Assembly: GCA_001599915.1 (NCBI GenBank)
Contig: BCIG01000027.1
Coordinates: 248,001 to 312,000 of the forward strand
DNA length: 64,000 nt
Source of the DNA: Symbiotaphrina buchneri
Taxonomy: Eukaryota > Ascomycota > Symbiotaphrinales > Symbiotaphrinaceae
Reading direction: 5' to 3'
The stretch's first letter is position 1. Each line of letters begins with the position of its first letter. The notes under the pieces were generated by a model. The model was not told where the DNA came from and searched no databases. It saw nothing but the letters and a program-made list of their open reading frames with translations. Made by a program: the position numbers and the translations under genes. Below, one piece after another: positions 24,036 to 34,373 of the stretch.

Positions 24036-24681
24036 ATCTGGTGATCTGGTATATACCACATTTAGTACCGGTAGAATATGATATCATGACTGAGTACCAT
24101 TGGTATGTGAAAAGGTATAATAGCAAAAGGAATATAGCTTGGAGCAGTGTGAATGTAGAAGCAGGTGTGAATGCTGATTAAATTGCTTGTTATCTACCTG
24201 GGGGTTTTATGCCTTTTTTATAGATATGAATAGGAGATAATTTTTACAGCTGGAATGTTCTAGCATGCTTTGTAATGTTTACAAATGCTTGGTAATCTGT
24301 TGATTACAAATGCTTGGTTATCTGCTGATTACCAATGCTTTGTAATGCTTACAAATGCTTGGTCATCTGCTGATTACAAAGCATATTGAATGTTCTAGAA
24401 ACTTCCAGGAATTTCTATAGGCTTCTAGAAACTTCTATGGGCTTCCATGGGTTTCCATGGGCTTTCATGGGCTTCTATGGGTTTCCATGGGTTTCCATGG
24501 ACTTCTGGCTTTTTACCATTCTCTATATTCATGCCCTACTGTGGTTTCTAGAGCTTTCCAGGATAGTAGCGCTTGTTATCGCTTACTATTTTAACATGGT
24601 ACTAAAACTTGGTACCAGATCATATTTAACACATGTAGTATATTTATATTTCATGGTATATACTATATCAACAACAAGCCT
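24036..24681 (-). repeat. hAT-like head fragment, split by a solo LTR
   Basis: Left part 24036-24105 carries ATCTGGTGATCTGGTATATA and the TACCGGTAGAATATG box; the right part 24602-24681 continues with ACTAAAACTTGGTACCAG and the terminal CAACAACAAGCC. The solo LTR 24106-24596 sits between them. Confidence 0.65.
24106..24596 (-). mobile_element. Solo LTR, family L1s, minus orientation
   Basis: A 491-bp LTR, inverted relative to 20200-20630, with perfect 5-bp target duplications TGGTA (24101-24105 and 24597-24601). It shares the order of landmarks with the first copy: CTATTATACC-type end, TTCACAC box, TCTATAAAA box, TAATCTGTTGATTAC repeats, and GGGTTTCCAT/GAAACTTC tandem units. It is 60 bp longer, mainly through more tandem units in 24420-24520. 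Apparent open frames there are only these repeats. Confidence 0.82.
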
Positions 24682-25500
24682 ACATAGTACATACAATAAA
24701 GCTCTTAAAACATATATAAACTATGTTAGATATGTTCTAAACTAGATAGATAACTTTAAAACCCTTAATTATGTAAAATTTTACATGATAACCCTTAATC
24801 ATATAAACTTAGTTGTAAACAATATTCCTTCTATAAACATGTTACATATAGTTTGTCAAACAAGTTATATACTTATAACCATGGTATAACTATAGTATAT
24901 ATTAATTTATATTAATATTATATTACACCAATATTAAATATGGTAATACTAAATCTACCAGATTAAAAAGATAAGATAAGAATTCTTTTCCTGGAATTAT
25001 TATCTTTGATGTGGTATATACAACATTTAAGACCGGTAGAACATGGTATCATGACTAAGTATCACTGGTACCAGATATTGGTACCAGACTGTATTTAGTG
25101 TTGGTATGATATATTTATAACTATTGATAGATACCATACCACTTGTGAACCTGTTGGTAATATATGAATGTATGCTTGATAATACTTGATAGTAGTATTC
25201 GTATTCATATCTACTAATATTTGGTATTAGGGTGACCCTAATAGGGTCTGAAGTACCATATCTATTCAGTTTTGGCCGTTGAGATTAAAATTTCAAAATA
25301 CCATACCACATTCTACCACTTGTAACTTTGTAAGTCTGGTGTTGCATGATAAAATGTACTTGTTGGTAGTGTTCATATCCATATTCATATTCACCTAGTA
25401 TCTGCTACTAGGGCTTGAATTACCATATCCATTCAAGTTTCTTGGCGGTTGAGTTTAAAGGTTGAAATACCACGCCACATTCTACCATTTGTAGGCCTGG
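24682..25500 (+). repeat. Fragments of the hAT-like family at the island's right edge
   Basis: 24682-24995 is AT-rich without recognised parts. 24996-25140 is a minus-strand head fragment (GATACC/GGTACC boxes and ACCATACCAC). 25165-25345 and 25350-25500 are two tandem plus-strand copies of the right-end segment, each with the GGTATTAGGG or TGCTACTAGGG box, the TTGGCCGTTGAG or TTGGCGGTTGAG box and the ATACCA-CCACATTCTACCA end. Gene DNA resumes directly after. Confidence 0.6.
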
Positions 25501-25646
25501 CCACACAGACACCATCCATGACTTACTTGTATGGTTATTTACAGGTATCTGCCCGTCCTGCATCTACAACCACGCCTGACTATTTGCTAGCGCTGTTGTC
25601 ATTTAACAAAAGCCGGACTACATCTGCTTTTGATCCCCGCTGTGAT

Positions 25647-26791
25647 CTAAAAGAAGGGAGGCAAGGTGAAAGGATACCCCCCATTCTTGATGCGGAAAAC
25701 ATGCAGCAGAAAGCTGTACGTTCCCAGCAACACTAAAGACCATATGAACACGGCAATCTGCTGTCTTCTTGGCTCAGCAATGCGCGGAACCTTCACTGCT
25801 AGATTGATAGCAGCGAAGGAGAGGATTCCATCTATCTTTGTTAGCGTTGAACAAATATTCGAGGAGATGACCTACAGATTCCAGCCACGATCTGAGACTC
25901 TAACCCAAATTGATTTTGGAAACCACCGGAAAAGTAGCTGATGCCGCCTCTGCCGTCTCCAACAACGTAGGGTACTTGCCTGATGTGGTTGAACATGTGC
26001 CCACTCGTGAATAAGAGAACAGCAACCAAGCTAATGGCCGCCCAAACATTCCGGTTCTGGATGATTGGGAGTATAAACGGTGAGGCAACGCTGAACAGTG
26101 TGATTATACCAAGGATGGCGGTAGTCATGGCAATAATGCGTACGTAATTCACAGGGCGTACAACTGCAGGTTTGGGACCATCCCCAATGTGTCGCGACAT
26201 CCAGCCGTGGATTTGCTCGGCAGATTGAGGTCTGTCAGAGGTTAGCGGGCGCACTCGAAAGGCACAGATCTCGGATTGCCACACACCCTGAATTGAAATC
26301 ATAACGAAGAGGTTGACCGTCGAGTTTCGCATGAGGTCCCACAGTTGGTGGATAGAGAAAAAGGATCGGAGCAGTTTGTAGCATGAGCTGAACGACAGTC
26401 AATTCAAAGCCCCAGTCCGACTATCACGTCTTCGATTGGATACCTTCTGGAAAGTGCCCTTGCCGTTCTCAAAATCAAGAGTGCCATAAATGACCCTGGA
26501 TAGCCCCGCCCGATCCCCCTTTACCCAGCTCTTAGCCAACAATTCCCATTCCGGTTGGAAATCCCGGCACATCTGGCATCCATATTTGGCTTCGAGGGCG
26601 GTAAACAAAACGGCTACGGTGTGGTTCCTTGGTAGGGTAGTCAATTGATCGAAAGAGGCGTCGTTGAGCTTCAGCGGAGCTGAGGAGATCTGTTTCTTGT
26701 GATAGGTTCCGAAGACGTCGGTCGCTGGAGATTTGGCCGCAAGCGCAGCTAGAGGAATGGCGAGGAGGGTGACGGTGGTGAGAAGCTTCAT
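25647..26791 (-). CDS. OST3: Oligosaccharyltransferase subunit OST3/OST6
   Basis: Subunit of the ER oligosaccharyltransferase that transfers the glycan to Asn in N-glycosylation; its thioredoxin-like luminal domain holds client cysteines. Exons on the minus strand: 26791-26444, 26387-26287, 26231-25876 and 25831-25647, giving 329 residues, the usual size. It has a signal peptide (MKLLTTVTLLAIPLAALA), a thioredoxin-like domain with the active-site pair CQMC (72 and 75), then GGISYFSGGFQNQFG and four C-terminal membrane segments. The last splice joins IVAGI-YGILSFAAINLA and the protein ends FTLPPFF. The start at 26791 was chosen because it gives the signal peptide directly. Its 3' end borders the repeat island. 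Family call is secure; OST3 rather than OST6 follows from filamentous fungi generally having one such gene. Confidence 0.94.
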
Positions 26792-27252
26792 CTTCGCAGT
26801 TTGCCCAGATCCTCTTCCCAGTAACTGCTTGGGTAGATATCCGATGTCGTGACTGGCGACAGCATGGACACGTAAGATGTATGTGTCCAAAGAAGGGCCA
26901 GCGTTTGCTTTAATTGAACAGCTAACAGCTTGTAAGCTTGGGGTACGAAGGTACGACAAGATGAGTACGGTACGATAACCTGAGATACCTTACGGTACCG
27001 TACCCTGTATTACGTACGGTATCACTATTGGAACACAATCGTCGCGCTAAGCATCACCACGGCCTTGGCGGCCCCCTCCTTTCGGCTGCAGCTGTTTGTT
27101 TATGTCTCGCGCCCGCCGCTCTCGCTCTTGAACAACCCATCATTTCCCCATATGCCTCGAATTATTGTATCATTACACATCCACCTACCCATACCAGAGA
27201 GCGGAGGACGGAGCGATTGAATTCATTCCTTGGTATATGTCACACTTCAAGT
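26792..27252. other. Shared upstream region of OST3 and the coiled-coil gene
   Basis: A 461-bp divergent intergenic region. Around 26940-27025 it is dense in the GGTACG/CGTACC and GGTACC motifs that recur in most intergenic regions of the window. No gene seen. Confidence 0.5.
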
Positions 27253-28966
27253 ATGGGTGCAGTAACTGAAGACGGTCACTTAATGCTGGACGAAGAGGTA
27301 CATTGTTACGGTCAATTCATATCTTCCGCCTCCTGACAACGCGTCTCTAGCAGTCATCCAGGACAAAGTCTCTTGAGCTTGCATACGAAAAATGCCTCCA
27401 CGATGTGCGCATCATCTGTGAAGAGGAGAAAGCACGCCAGTTGCGCCTCCGTGTTCTTCTCTTGGAAGATGAGAATGATGATCTCCACGAACAACTGGCG
27501 CAAGAGGATGATCGCATAGACGTCCTGGAGAACGATGTGGAAGAAGCGCAACAACGTATTTCAGTACTCGATGCAGATCTCCATGCGGCAAATAGTGAAT
27601 TGCGCATGAAGAATCGGGAAGTGGAAGCGTTGAAGGTGATAAGCGCCGTTTCGAGAACTCGTGTTCAACAACTAATACTCTATAGGCCGAGCTTGATTCT
27701 CTCCAGGATGTCTCAATGGGATCAACAAAACTCCTGACAGAGAAGCTCAGCTTAACACGCGAACTATCACAATTGAAGCCGGAATTGGAGCATTTGCGAG
27801 CTCAGGCAGCCTCGAATCAAACACTGCTGTCTGAGAAGCTGTCACTTCAGCGGCAACTGAGTACACTTCAGGTAGAGTTAGAAACAGAGAAGAGGGCATC
27901 CACTAGGGCCCTTGCAAGGGGCGGAAAAGATGAAGAGCGTGAGTCGCAGCTGGAGCGTGACCTGGAGACCTCGCGAAAGGAACTCGCCAAAGAGAAGAGG
28001 GAGAAGGAGAGAATGGAGAAAGAAGCAAAGAAAGCAATGGCAGACTGGGAAGCGAAGAAGGCCATACTCGAAAGCAAACTAGAAGCTTTCCGAACAAAGT
28101 TACGCGGTACTAAAGATTTGCTGAAAGAAAGCCAAGCAGAGCTACAGCAGGTGCGAGCAGCAGTAACGTCAACGAGGGAGGATAATACAGGAAAAAATCC
28201 TCGGAAACGGACAACTTCTCAAGCGGATATATATGGAACCGTTGGGACACCTGGGGCGGATGCGTCGCATTCGAGGCCAATACAGAGGGTGGCTCCTGGA
28301 GAGAAATCGACATTTTCCATCACACCATTCTTGAACCGAACTGCCAGTATTGCACCAGAAAGTCCTCCAAGGGACAGTGATGAAGATCAAGCGGAGAGTG
28401 CTGCACAGCAATCTCAAGTCGAAGCCCCGGCCTCTGCTCAAGGACCTAGCGCAGAGCCTGAATCCGCCGCTGCTGTCGTCGGAGCCAAGATGGCGATAGG
28501 CAAGGCTGCTGCAGCAAGAACAGGTGTTCTAACGACTTCAAAGCCAAGCAAAGCCAACGGGAAAGCCCGCGCAAATCCGAAGCGGGTAGCTCTTCCACCA
28601 CTGGAGAAGGTAATGGAAGAGGACGAGAATACACAGCCGGCAGAATCGGTAGAACATGCGGTCAAACCAAAGCAAATTAAAAGGATAGGGAATAAACCGC
28701 TTACGATATTTTCCATGGACGAAGACCCCGAGCCGAAACTGAAGAAGCGAAAACTCCTTGGGGGCGGCCCGGGCAAGACCCTTTTTGATGAAGAGGACGA
28801 GGGTGCTCCCAAACCCTCAGTAAGGGGTATATTTGCGAAAGGGAAGAAACTCAGCGCATTGGGAGGTACAGGATCCTCAAAAGGTGTATTTGGAGCAGCA
28901 CCCAAAGTCAGCGGGTTTGGGGAGTTTTCTCCGTTGAAGAAAGACAGGAAGGCCATGGCTGCTTGA
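27253..28966 (+). CDS. Conserved-looking coiled-coil protein of unknown function
   Basis: Exons 27253-27297, 27351-27635 and 27686-28966 give 536 residues. Residues about 15-300 are almost wholly heptad-rich coiled coil (for example LLLEDENDDLHEQLAQEDDR, then KLLTEKLSLTRELSQLKPEL). The remainder is low-complexity and basic, with Ser/Pro/Ala-rich stretches and short motifs: TIFSMDEDPE, KKRKLLGGGPGKTLFDEEDE and, near the end, GEFSPLKKDRKAM, where SPLK is a possible cyclin-dependent kinase site and KLKKRK a possible nuclear signal. The pattern suits a nuclear or spindle-associated scaffold, but I do not recognise a named family, so no symbol is given. The first intron is placed by GTACAT..CTCTAG, which joins the short first exon in frame with the coiled coil. 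Confidence 0.8.
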
Positions 28967-29379
28967 TCATTATGATCCAGAAGAGTGCGTTGTGATTTCT
29001 TTGCTGGGCTACCCGTTTGTTTGATGAGGTGGGCTTCCATTGCGGAGCCAGGCGCTTGGAGCCTTATGCTTTTCTAATGGCAGAAACGGACCCTTCAGTT
29101 GTCGTGTAATCTAGAGCGGGTCTGATCGTAATGGACAAGGTTGGCAGCACTACAAGCATGCTCAAGACATAAGGTAGATTGCTGTTCTTGTAATACCACA
29201 CAATCTGATAATCTTCAACCTTCAAGATGCGTGTTGTGCTCGTGGAGCGCCTTGAATGACGCCTGGCCCAGATGTCGGTTAGAAAAGGGAAACGGTCCGA
29301 AGCTGGCTTGGCATGCGCATCGATCTTGGACCGACTGTCGCTCCTCTGGTCCAGCTCTTCAAAGCACTTCTTGATATTC
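28967..29379. other. Intergenic, coiled-coil gene to MRM2
   Basis: 413 bp containing the 3' region of one gene and the promoter of the next. No coding region supported. Confidence 0.5.
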
Positions 29380-30677
29380 ATGCTGTCACGACATGTTTTC
29401 AGGAGGCTTATTGACAGCATTCTCCATGATGCTACGACATCTGTTCTCTCGGGAGGTGTCAAGGCCGCTCGCCCGTTACCGAACAATGGACATATGAAGC
29501 TGCGTAGAGATGCTTCATCGTCGTCGAAACAATGGCAGAGCCGACAGCAAAAGGACCGATTTGCGAAGGAAGCAAAGGTGCAGGGCTTGAAGAGCCGTGC
29601 TGCTTTCAAACTGCTGGAGGTGGGTCAAGCCGTGGCAGGCCTTGGAGTTGTCCTAACTCAAATAGATCAACGCCAAATACAAAATCTTTAAAAAAGGGCA
29701 AACCGTGGTGGACCTGGTACGGGCTCAGGACGACATGACCTCTTGCCTCGCTAACATCTTCATCAAGGGATATGCCCCCGGCTCTTGGTCTCAGGTCGGT
29801 CGATCAGTCTCTGTACCGTGGCTCAAGAGGGACTGAAGTACGCAGGTTGCTGTAGATCGGACCTCTCCCGACGGGCGTGTCATAGGTATCGATATCATCC
29901 CTGCCCAACCCCCGAAGGGTGTATCCACCATTCAAGGCAACTTCCTCTCCCCTGAAGTCCAAGCAGAAGTCAAAAGATTCGTTCGAGATCCAAACCGAGG
30001 CCGCTTGCGGCGACAGGGCATTTTTTCTTCCTCGGAACCAGGAGGTGGGGAAGTTACGGAGCAGGAGTTCGAAGAGAGTGAAAAGGGATACGTCGACTTT
30101 GAGAAAGGTGCTCTCCTGGAGTCCACGGATACGGCTCAAAAAGTCGATGACCTGGCGCGGTTGAGTCGAAAGGGAAAGGAAGAAGCAGAAGGCCGCGTGG
30201 TAGATGTCGTCTTAAGTGACATGTCCGCACCCTGGGATCAAACCACCGGATTTTGGAAGAAGAGTCTGAGTGACCCTTACTTTAGGATGATGAACACGAG
30301 CGGCATTAGTTTTAGGGATCATGCTGGCAGCATGGTGAGGCCTTCCTATCCTTGTAGGGGCCATCATGTGTTACTGATCCAGCACCCAGGACCTCTGCCT
30401 TGCGGCCCTAAAATTCTCTTTCGAAACGCTACGAGCTAATGGCCACTTCGTCTGCAAGTTCTACCAGGGCGCAGAAGACAAGTTGCTCGAGCTACGGCTC
30501 AAAAGGCTGTTCAAGTCGGTCCACCGGGAGAAGCCAGAGTCTTCCCGAAGCGTAGGTTTGCCTTATAAGACCAGTGAAGCCTCGATTGACCTTGCCTAGG
30601 AGTCAAAAGAGGCATTTTTCGTAGCTTTACGGAGGAAAGAGGATGTGGACGAGAAGACTGTCTTCTTTGATCAATGA
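29380..30677 (+). CDS. MRM2: Mitochondrial rRNA 2'-O-methyltransferase MRM2 (FtsJ family)
   Basis: FtsJ/RrmJ-type SAM-dependent methyltransferase; the yeast and human orthologues methylate a uridine in the mitochondrial large rRNA. Six exons: 29380-29619, 29666-29716, 29768-29794 (27 bp), 29846-30334, 30390-30551 and 30600-30677, total 348 residues. The start gives an Arg-rich presequence (MLSRHVFRRLIDSIL). Family features in order: LKSRAAFKLLE with the first catalytic lysine region, motif I VVDLGYAPGSWSQVA (about 93-107), which is assembled from three exons, GVSTIQGNF, DMSAPWDQTTG with the catalytic aspartate, and FVCKFYQGAE with the catalytic lysine. The insert at about residues 150-220 is larger than in bacterial RrmJ, as is common in fungi. 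Convergent with ATG7. Confidence 0.93.
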
Positions 30678-30969
30678 TGATATCGTCACTAGGACGGTAC
30701 TGTCCCGCTGTAATCGCAACTACGCCGAGCATGATGTGTCAAGGTATCTCAAAAGACATTAGCGCCTTGGATCCTGTGATCAATGCCTGTTGCGCCGGAC
30801 GCCGTTATCCTGCCACAGAATCTTCGAGATGTCCCTTCCCAAGTATCCTGAATCCAATAATGCACCTGTGAAGATTCAAAATGCCTGCATGCACAAACAG
30901 GCACGAGTCTCGATCATTCAAACCCCACCGGAAGTGCTCAGGGGTACGGCGAAAAGAGAACAGATGTGA

Positions 30970-33433
30970 TCAGATCAGTTCTCCTTCTCCTTCCTCCGCC
31001 TCCGCCTGCTCGTCTTCCTCCCATTCAATGTCATCCTCGGCAGCTTCTGCTGCTCTTTGCACCTGTTGTTTTCGTGAGAGACAGCTCACTTGTAGATCGG
31101 AGCCACTTACCTCTGCCAGACCGCTCAATTCCTCCACATATCCCTTTTCATTTAATGCTCTCTTGACAAATTCGAAGCCTTCCTGTCGGTAAGCAGCCAA
31201 TACCTTTCCGGAACAGGCGCTACAGCAGTCATAGCTCTTCCCTTTCACGATCATATTTTGGAAATTGAACAAGAAACCGCGTATCTGATGTGGGAGTATG
31301 CCCAGAGGATGTTCTCCCCTGTCATCATGGGCCGAACTGGCTCCCGGAGCGGCAGCTCCTAGGGGATGCTGAAGAATAGACACAAAAATTTCAACCAAGG
31401 TTGCCGATGCAATTGCAGCGATACCGGGGCGAGTGACTGTGCATTGCTGATCGAGCGTCTGATCTTTGACGGACTGAGACGAGATTCAGTATTTATGACG
31501 GTCACAGAAAGACGGCAATGATAACTTACATCGGCAGGGGCAACGACATCATTGCAGAAGTAGCAGCCGAGTTCCTCACCTCCGGCCGGACCAGGGATGA
31601 TCCCATGCCTCATTGCCAAATACGTATCGAAACCTAAAGCAGCATTCAGGACAACCTTGCCCGCAGCCTTTCCCATGACAGTGGGCAGCCATCGGCTTTC
31701 CCGAGTATCCATCAGTAGGAAAATGGCATCGTGCTTATCGATGAGAACTTGGAGCAACTCGAAATCGGATTTGACCTTTTCTTCGTCCGTAATCGGATGG
31801 CCTGCCATTGGTACTGACATAACGAAGCCTGTGGAATCAACGCCCGGATATATCTCTCCGAGAGCCTCTGCAGCACGGTAGGCCTTCTTGGCACCCCCAT
31901 CAAGGCAGTCGTTGAAGTTGAATAGAGGTTGTCTGACAGGATTTGAGAACGAGACAGTCCCGTTATCGACGAATGTAATTTTGCGCACACCCCAGCCCTA
32001 TAACGTGTATTTAGGTTTGAAACTCGACCAACAGCTGCGTGGCTGACAGGACTTACGAGAAGGTTACGTGCCACATAGCTCCCGAGAGTACCTGCACCGA
32101 GTAGCAGGCACTTGGTGTTTTTGATCTTTTCGAGGTCAAGGTTCGGGGCTATCCGCCATCTCATCAATTTAAGGTTCAGATCGACCGACTGATCAGCAAG
32201 ACTGGAGTGTTTGATCAGCATCTGCCTCTCGGGGCCGGCCAATAATCACATACCGCGTAGGATCAAGGTACTCTGATAGACTCGCGGTACGGCTGGACAG
32301 TTTCCCGTCCCTGTTCCGCTCCCACCCCGTCACTTTAGGCATGCTAGCAGTTTGATTACCAGCAGGGGATTCAGTGGCCGGCTGCCGTTTCTCTGTCTGC
32401 AGGTCGAGGATGATGCTCCTTGCTTCGTCGCGTCGAGATTGAATGTCTCTATAGCACAGAATGCGAACCTGGTCAAGTTTCCAACGGTGTTGGATAAGTG
32501 CTAGAAGATTTCTTAACATCCATCCAGGGTTTTTTGGATAGGTCGAGGGATCTGCAAATGCCACAAAACGGTCCTCGGGAGGGACATCGTCGAAGAAGCC
32601 TGTCTCGTAGCTTGCTAAAGATGAGACTTCCCAGTGATAATCGAGGTCGCTGTTGTACGGAGTGCCGGGGGTTACCGGATCCGCGTGCTCTTCGTCTCCG
32701 GCAGGCTGATGGTCTTCGTTGTGCGACTCTAGATATGCTCTCCTGATCTTCTTGGCTAAGAAGAACCCGTGCTGCCGTGCATCTACGCTGTACCGCCAGG
32801 TTTGCACTCTGTCCACGAGGTTTGTGGTTTCCCGACCGGTGAGATGGATGGGTTCGCTCCCGTTTGCCGGAGTCCATGAGGGAGTGGAATGCAGAGCCGG
32901 AAAGGCGAACCAGTAGGTGAATTTGTATTTCTTCAGATCGGCAAAAGAAATGACTGAGAAGGATGCAAGCAATGAAGGGCACGAGTAGATGGTACCATCA
33001 TTTATGGCTTCCCATATCTATCAAAGGACTTAGCTCCTGAGCTGCGACGGATGGCAACAGTACCGACGATTCTGCCAGCGCGCTGCAACACCGCGGCTTT
33101 ATCGAGGTTCTTGTATTCCTCTATTGTGTTGAAATTCCTGATGATGCCTTCGGCACGACAATATCCGCTGGGCACTCTGGTTTGTTGGGATGGGGTCAGC
33201 GGCAAGTTTGACTGGCAAGTGCAGGGGAGAGGGAATGCGGACTCATCGCTCCTCAGGGCATTGCCATGAACCTGCATGCGACAGGAAGATTCGGGGGGAT
33301 CCGTAGGGCGCACTTCATACAGGCCGAGAATCTTTCTGGCCGAGTCATCGAGCTTGTCATGGTTGATCTTATGCGAAGCAAGGGCTGTGTAGAAGGGGAG
33401 CTCAATGTCCGAAGCAAATGGAGCGAACTGCAT
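30970..33433 (-). CDS. ATG7: Autophagy E1-like activating enzyme ATG7
   Basis: E1-like enzyme that activates Atg8 and Atg12 for autophagosome formation. Seven exons on the minus strand: 33433-33243, 33176-33068, 33017-32254, 32201-32057, 31997-31530, 31473-31111 and 31062-30970, total 710 residues. Two introns (33177-33242, 31063-31110) are multiples of three without stops, so the unspliced frame stays open; removing them restores the family pattern [13 protein letters not shown] and GLAE-VQRAAE. Landmarks are [14 protein letters not shown] at the N-terminus, HGNAL, the adenylation glycine motif [45 protein letters not shown] and the catalytic cysteine Cys570 in [10 protein letters not shown]. 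The C-terminal tail is acidic ([13 protein letters not shown]). The upstream region has a long CTT tract on this strand. Confidence 0.95.
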
Positions 33434-34373
33434 AGCTTCTGGCGGCGCACTCCACTCACTGCGGGAGCGCCTGCACGTTTCCTAACGAGCAAAGACCCGA
33501 GCTGAATTTGGACAACAACGGATGAGAACAGCAAGGCAGAGGAAGGGAATCAGAAAGTAGGTGAGGACGGAGAAGAAGAAGAAGAAGAAGAAGAAGAAGA
33601 AGAAGAGGCAGAGGAGTCAGCTGCAGTTACAAAGAGTGATTCGCCTAGAAGGTCGTGGTTCGCGGACGACTGGACGTGCGTGTGGAGAGAGATGCGCTGC
33701 ACCGTCAAGGGCCGGGAAGGGGGGGGAAGATCAGACCTATGAAGTAGCGTGGGGATCTTAGTACCTTATGTAAGATAGTGTAAGGTAACGGGTACAGCGA
33801 GGCGAAGCTGATTGCCTTTATTGCTGACCGTAACAGTACCCGCGCAAGGGGCTCAGGGAGGTACCTTACTCGGCTTTGTAGCCATGACAGCATCAGCTCG
33901 GGCTTCCCTTTTGTCGTCGAGCCGTAAACACCACAGGTTTTAGGTAAAGGCACGTTGTAGCGACCTGACCGGTAGGCACTGCTTATTCCCTTATACGGCA
34001 CCTTAAGTTGAGATATATTATGTAGACCTGTTACGGTACAAAAGCATCAGGGTGGAAGATTAAGATACTTTTGCACTTCATACACCCAATTGCCTTGATA
34101 AGGTATTCGTATCTAAATTATTCCTTTAGCGCAACACGTCCCCCATGATCCGCGTCGCGTGTCCCATGCAAGCCTTCAAGGTCACACATCCACCGTCCAC
34201 TGATCACCCGGGGGCACTTACATCATATTCGTATTATTTGCTCGTCGCAGCGTACCACTGGACCGGACAGGACGTCGTCACTCTTTCCCTCCTGTCTGAG
34301 CCTGCCGTTGTGTCGTGCTTCCCGGCTGTTCGTCTGGCCCGGGTTCAGGCAAGTCAAGCCTTCAAAAGCCAGG
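33434..34373. other. Intergenic between ATG7 and DCD1
   Basis: Divergent region of 940 bp. It contains the (AGA) microsatellite near the ATG7 start and between 33760 and 34020 many copies of the GTACCTTA/TAAGGTA motif. No gene is supported. Confidence 0.5.
33571..33607. repeat. (AGA)12 trinucleotide microsatellite
   Basis: Uninterrupted AGA repeat about 140 bp upstream of the ATG7 start. On the ATG7 strand it is a CTT pyrimidine tract, probably in the promoter or 5' leader. Confidence 0.9.

Larger units (their letters stand above)
6268..25500. repeat. AT-rich, RIP-decayed nested repeat island
   Basis: A 19 kb block with no host gene, strongly AT-rich, with few CG dinucleotides and very many TA dinucleotides between about 6.6 and 19.5 kb. 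This is the pattern left by repeat-induced point mutation in ascomycetes. The edges are abrupt: normal gene DNA ends near 6.27 kb and resumes near 25.5 kb, and both edges are made of fragments of the same hAT-like repeat family. Individual layers are listed separately. Such blocks usually form silent heterochromatin; that is inference here. Confidence 0.9.

Noticed and set aside
24386-24745. 119-codon open frame rich in Phe/Gly/Trp/Met
   Set aside because: It is a translation of the tandem units inside the minus-strand solo LTR; the periodicity comes from the DNA repeat, not from a protein.
25449-25941. Plus-strand frames at the island's right edge
   Set aside because: They run antisense to the last exons of OST3 and through repeat fragments; no independent support.
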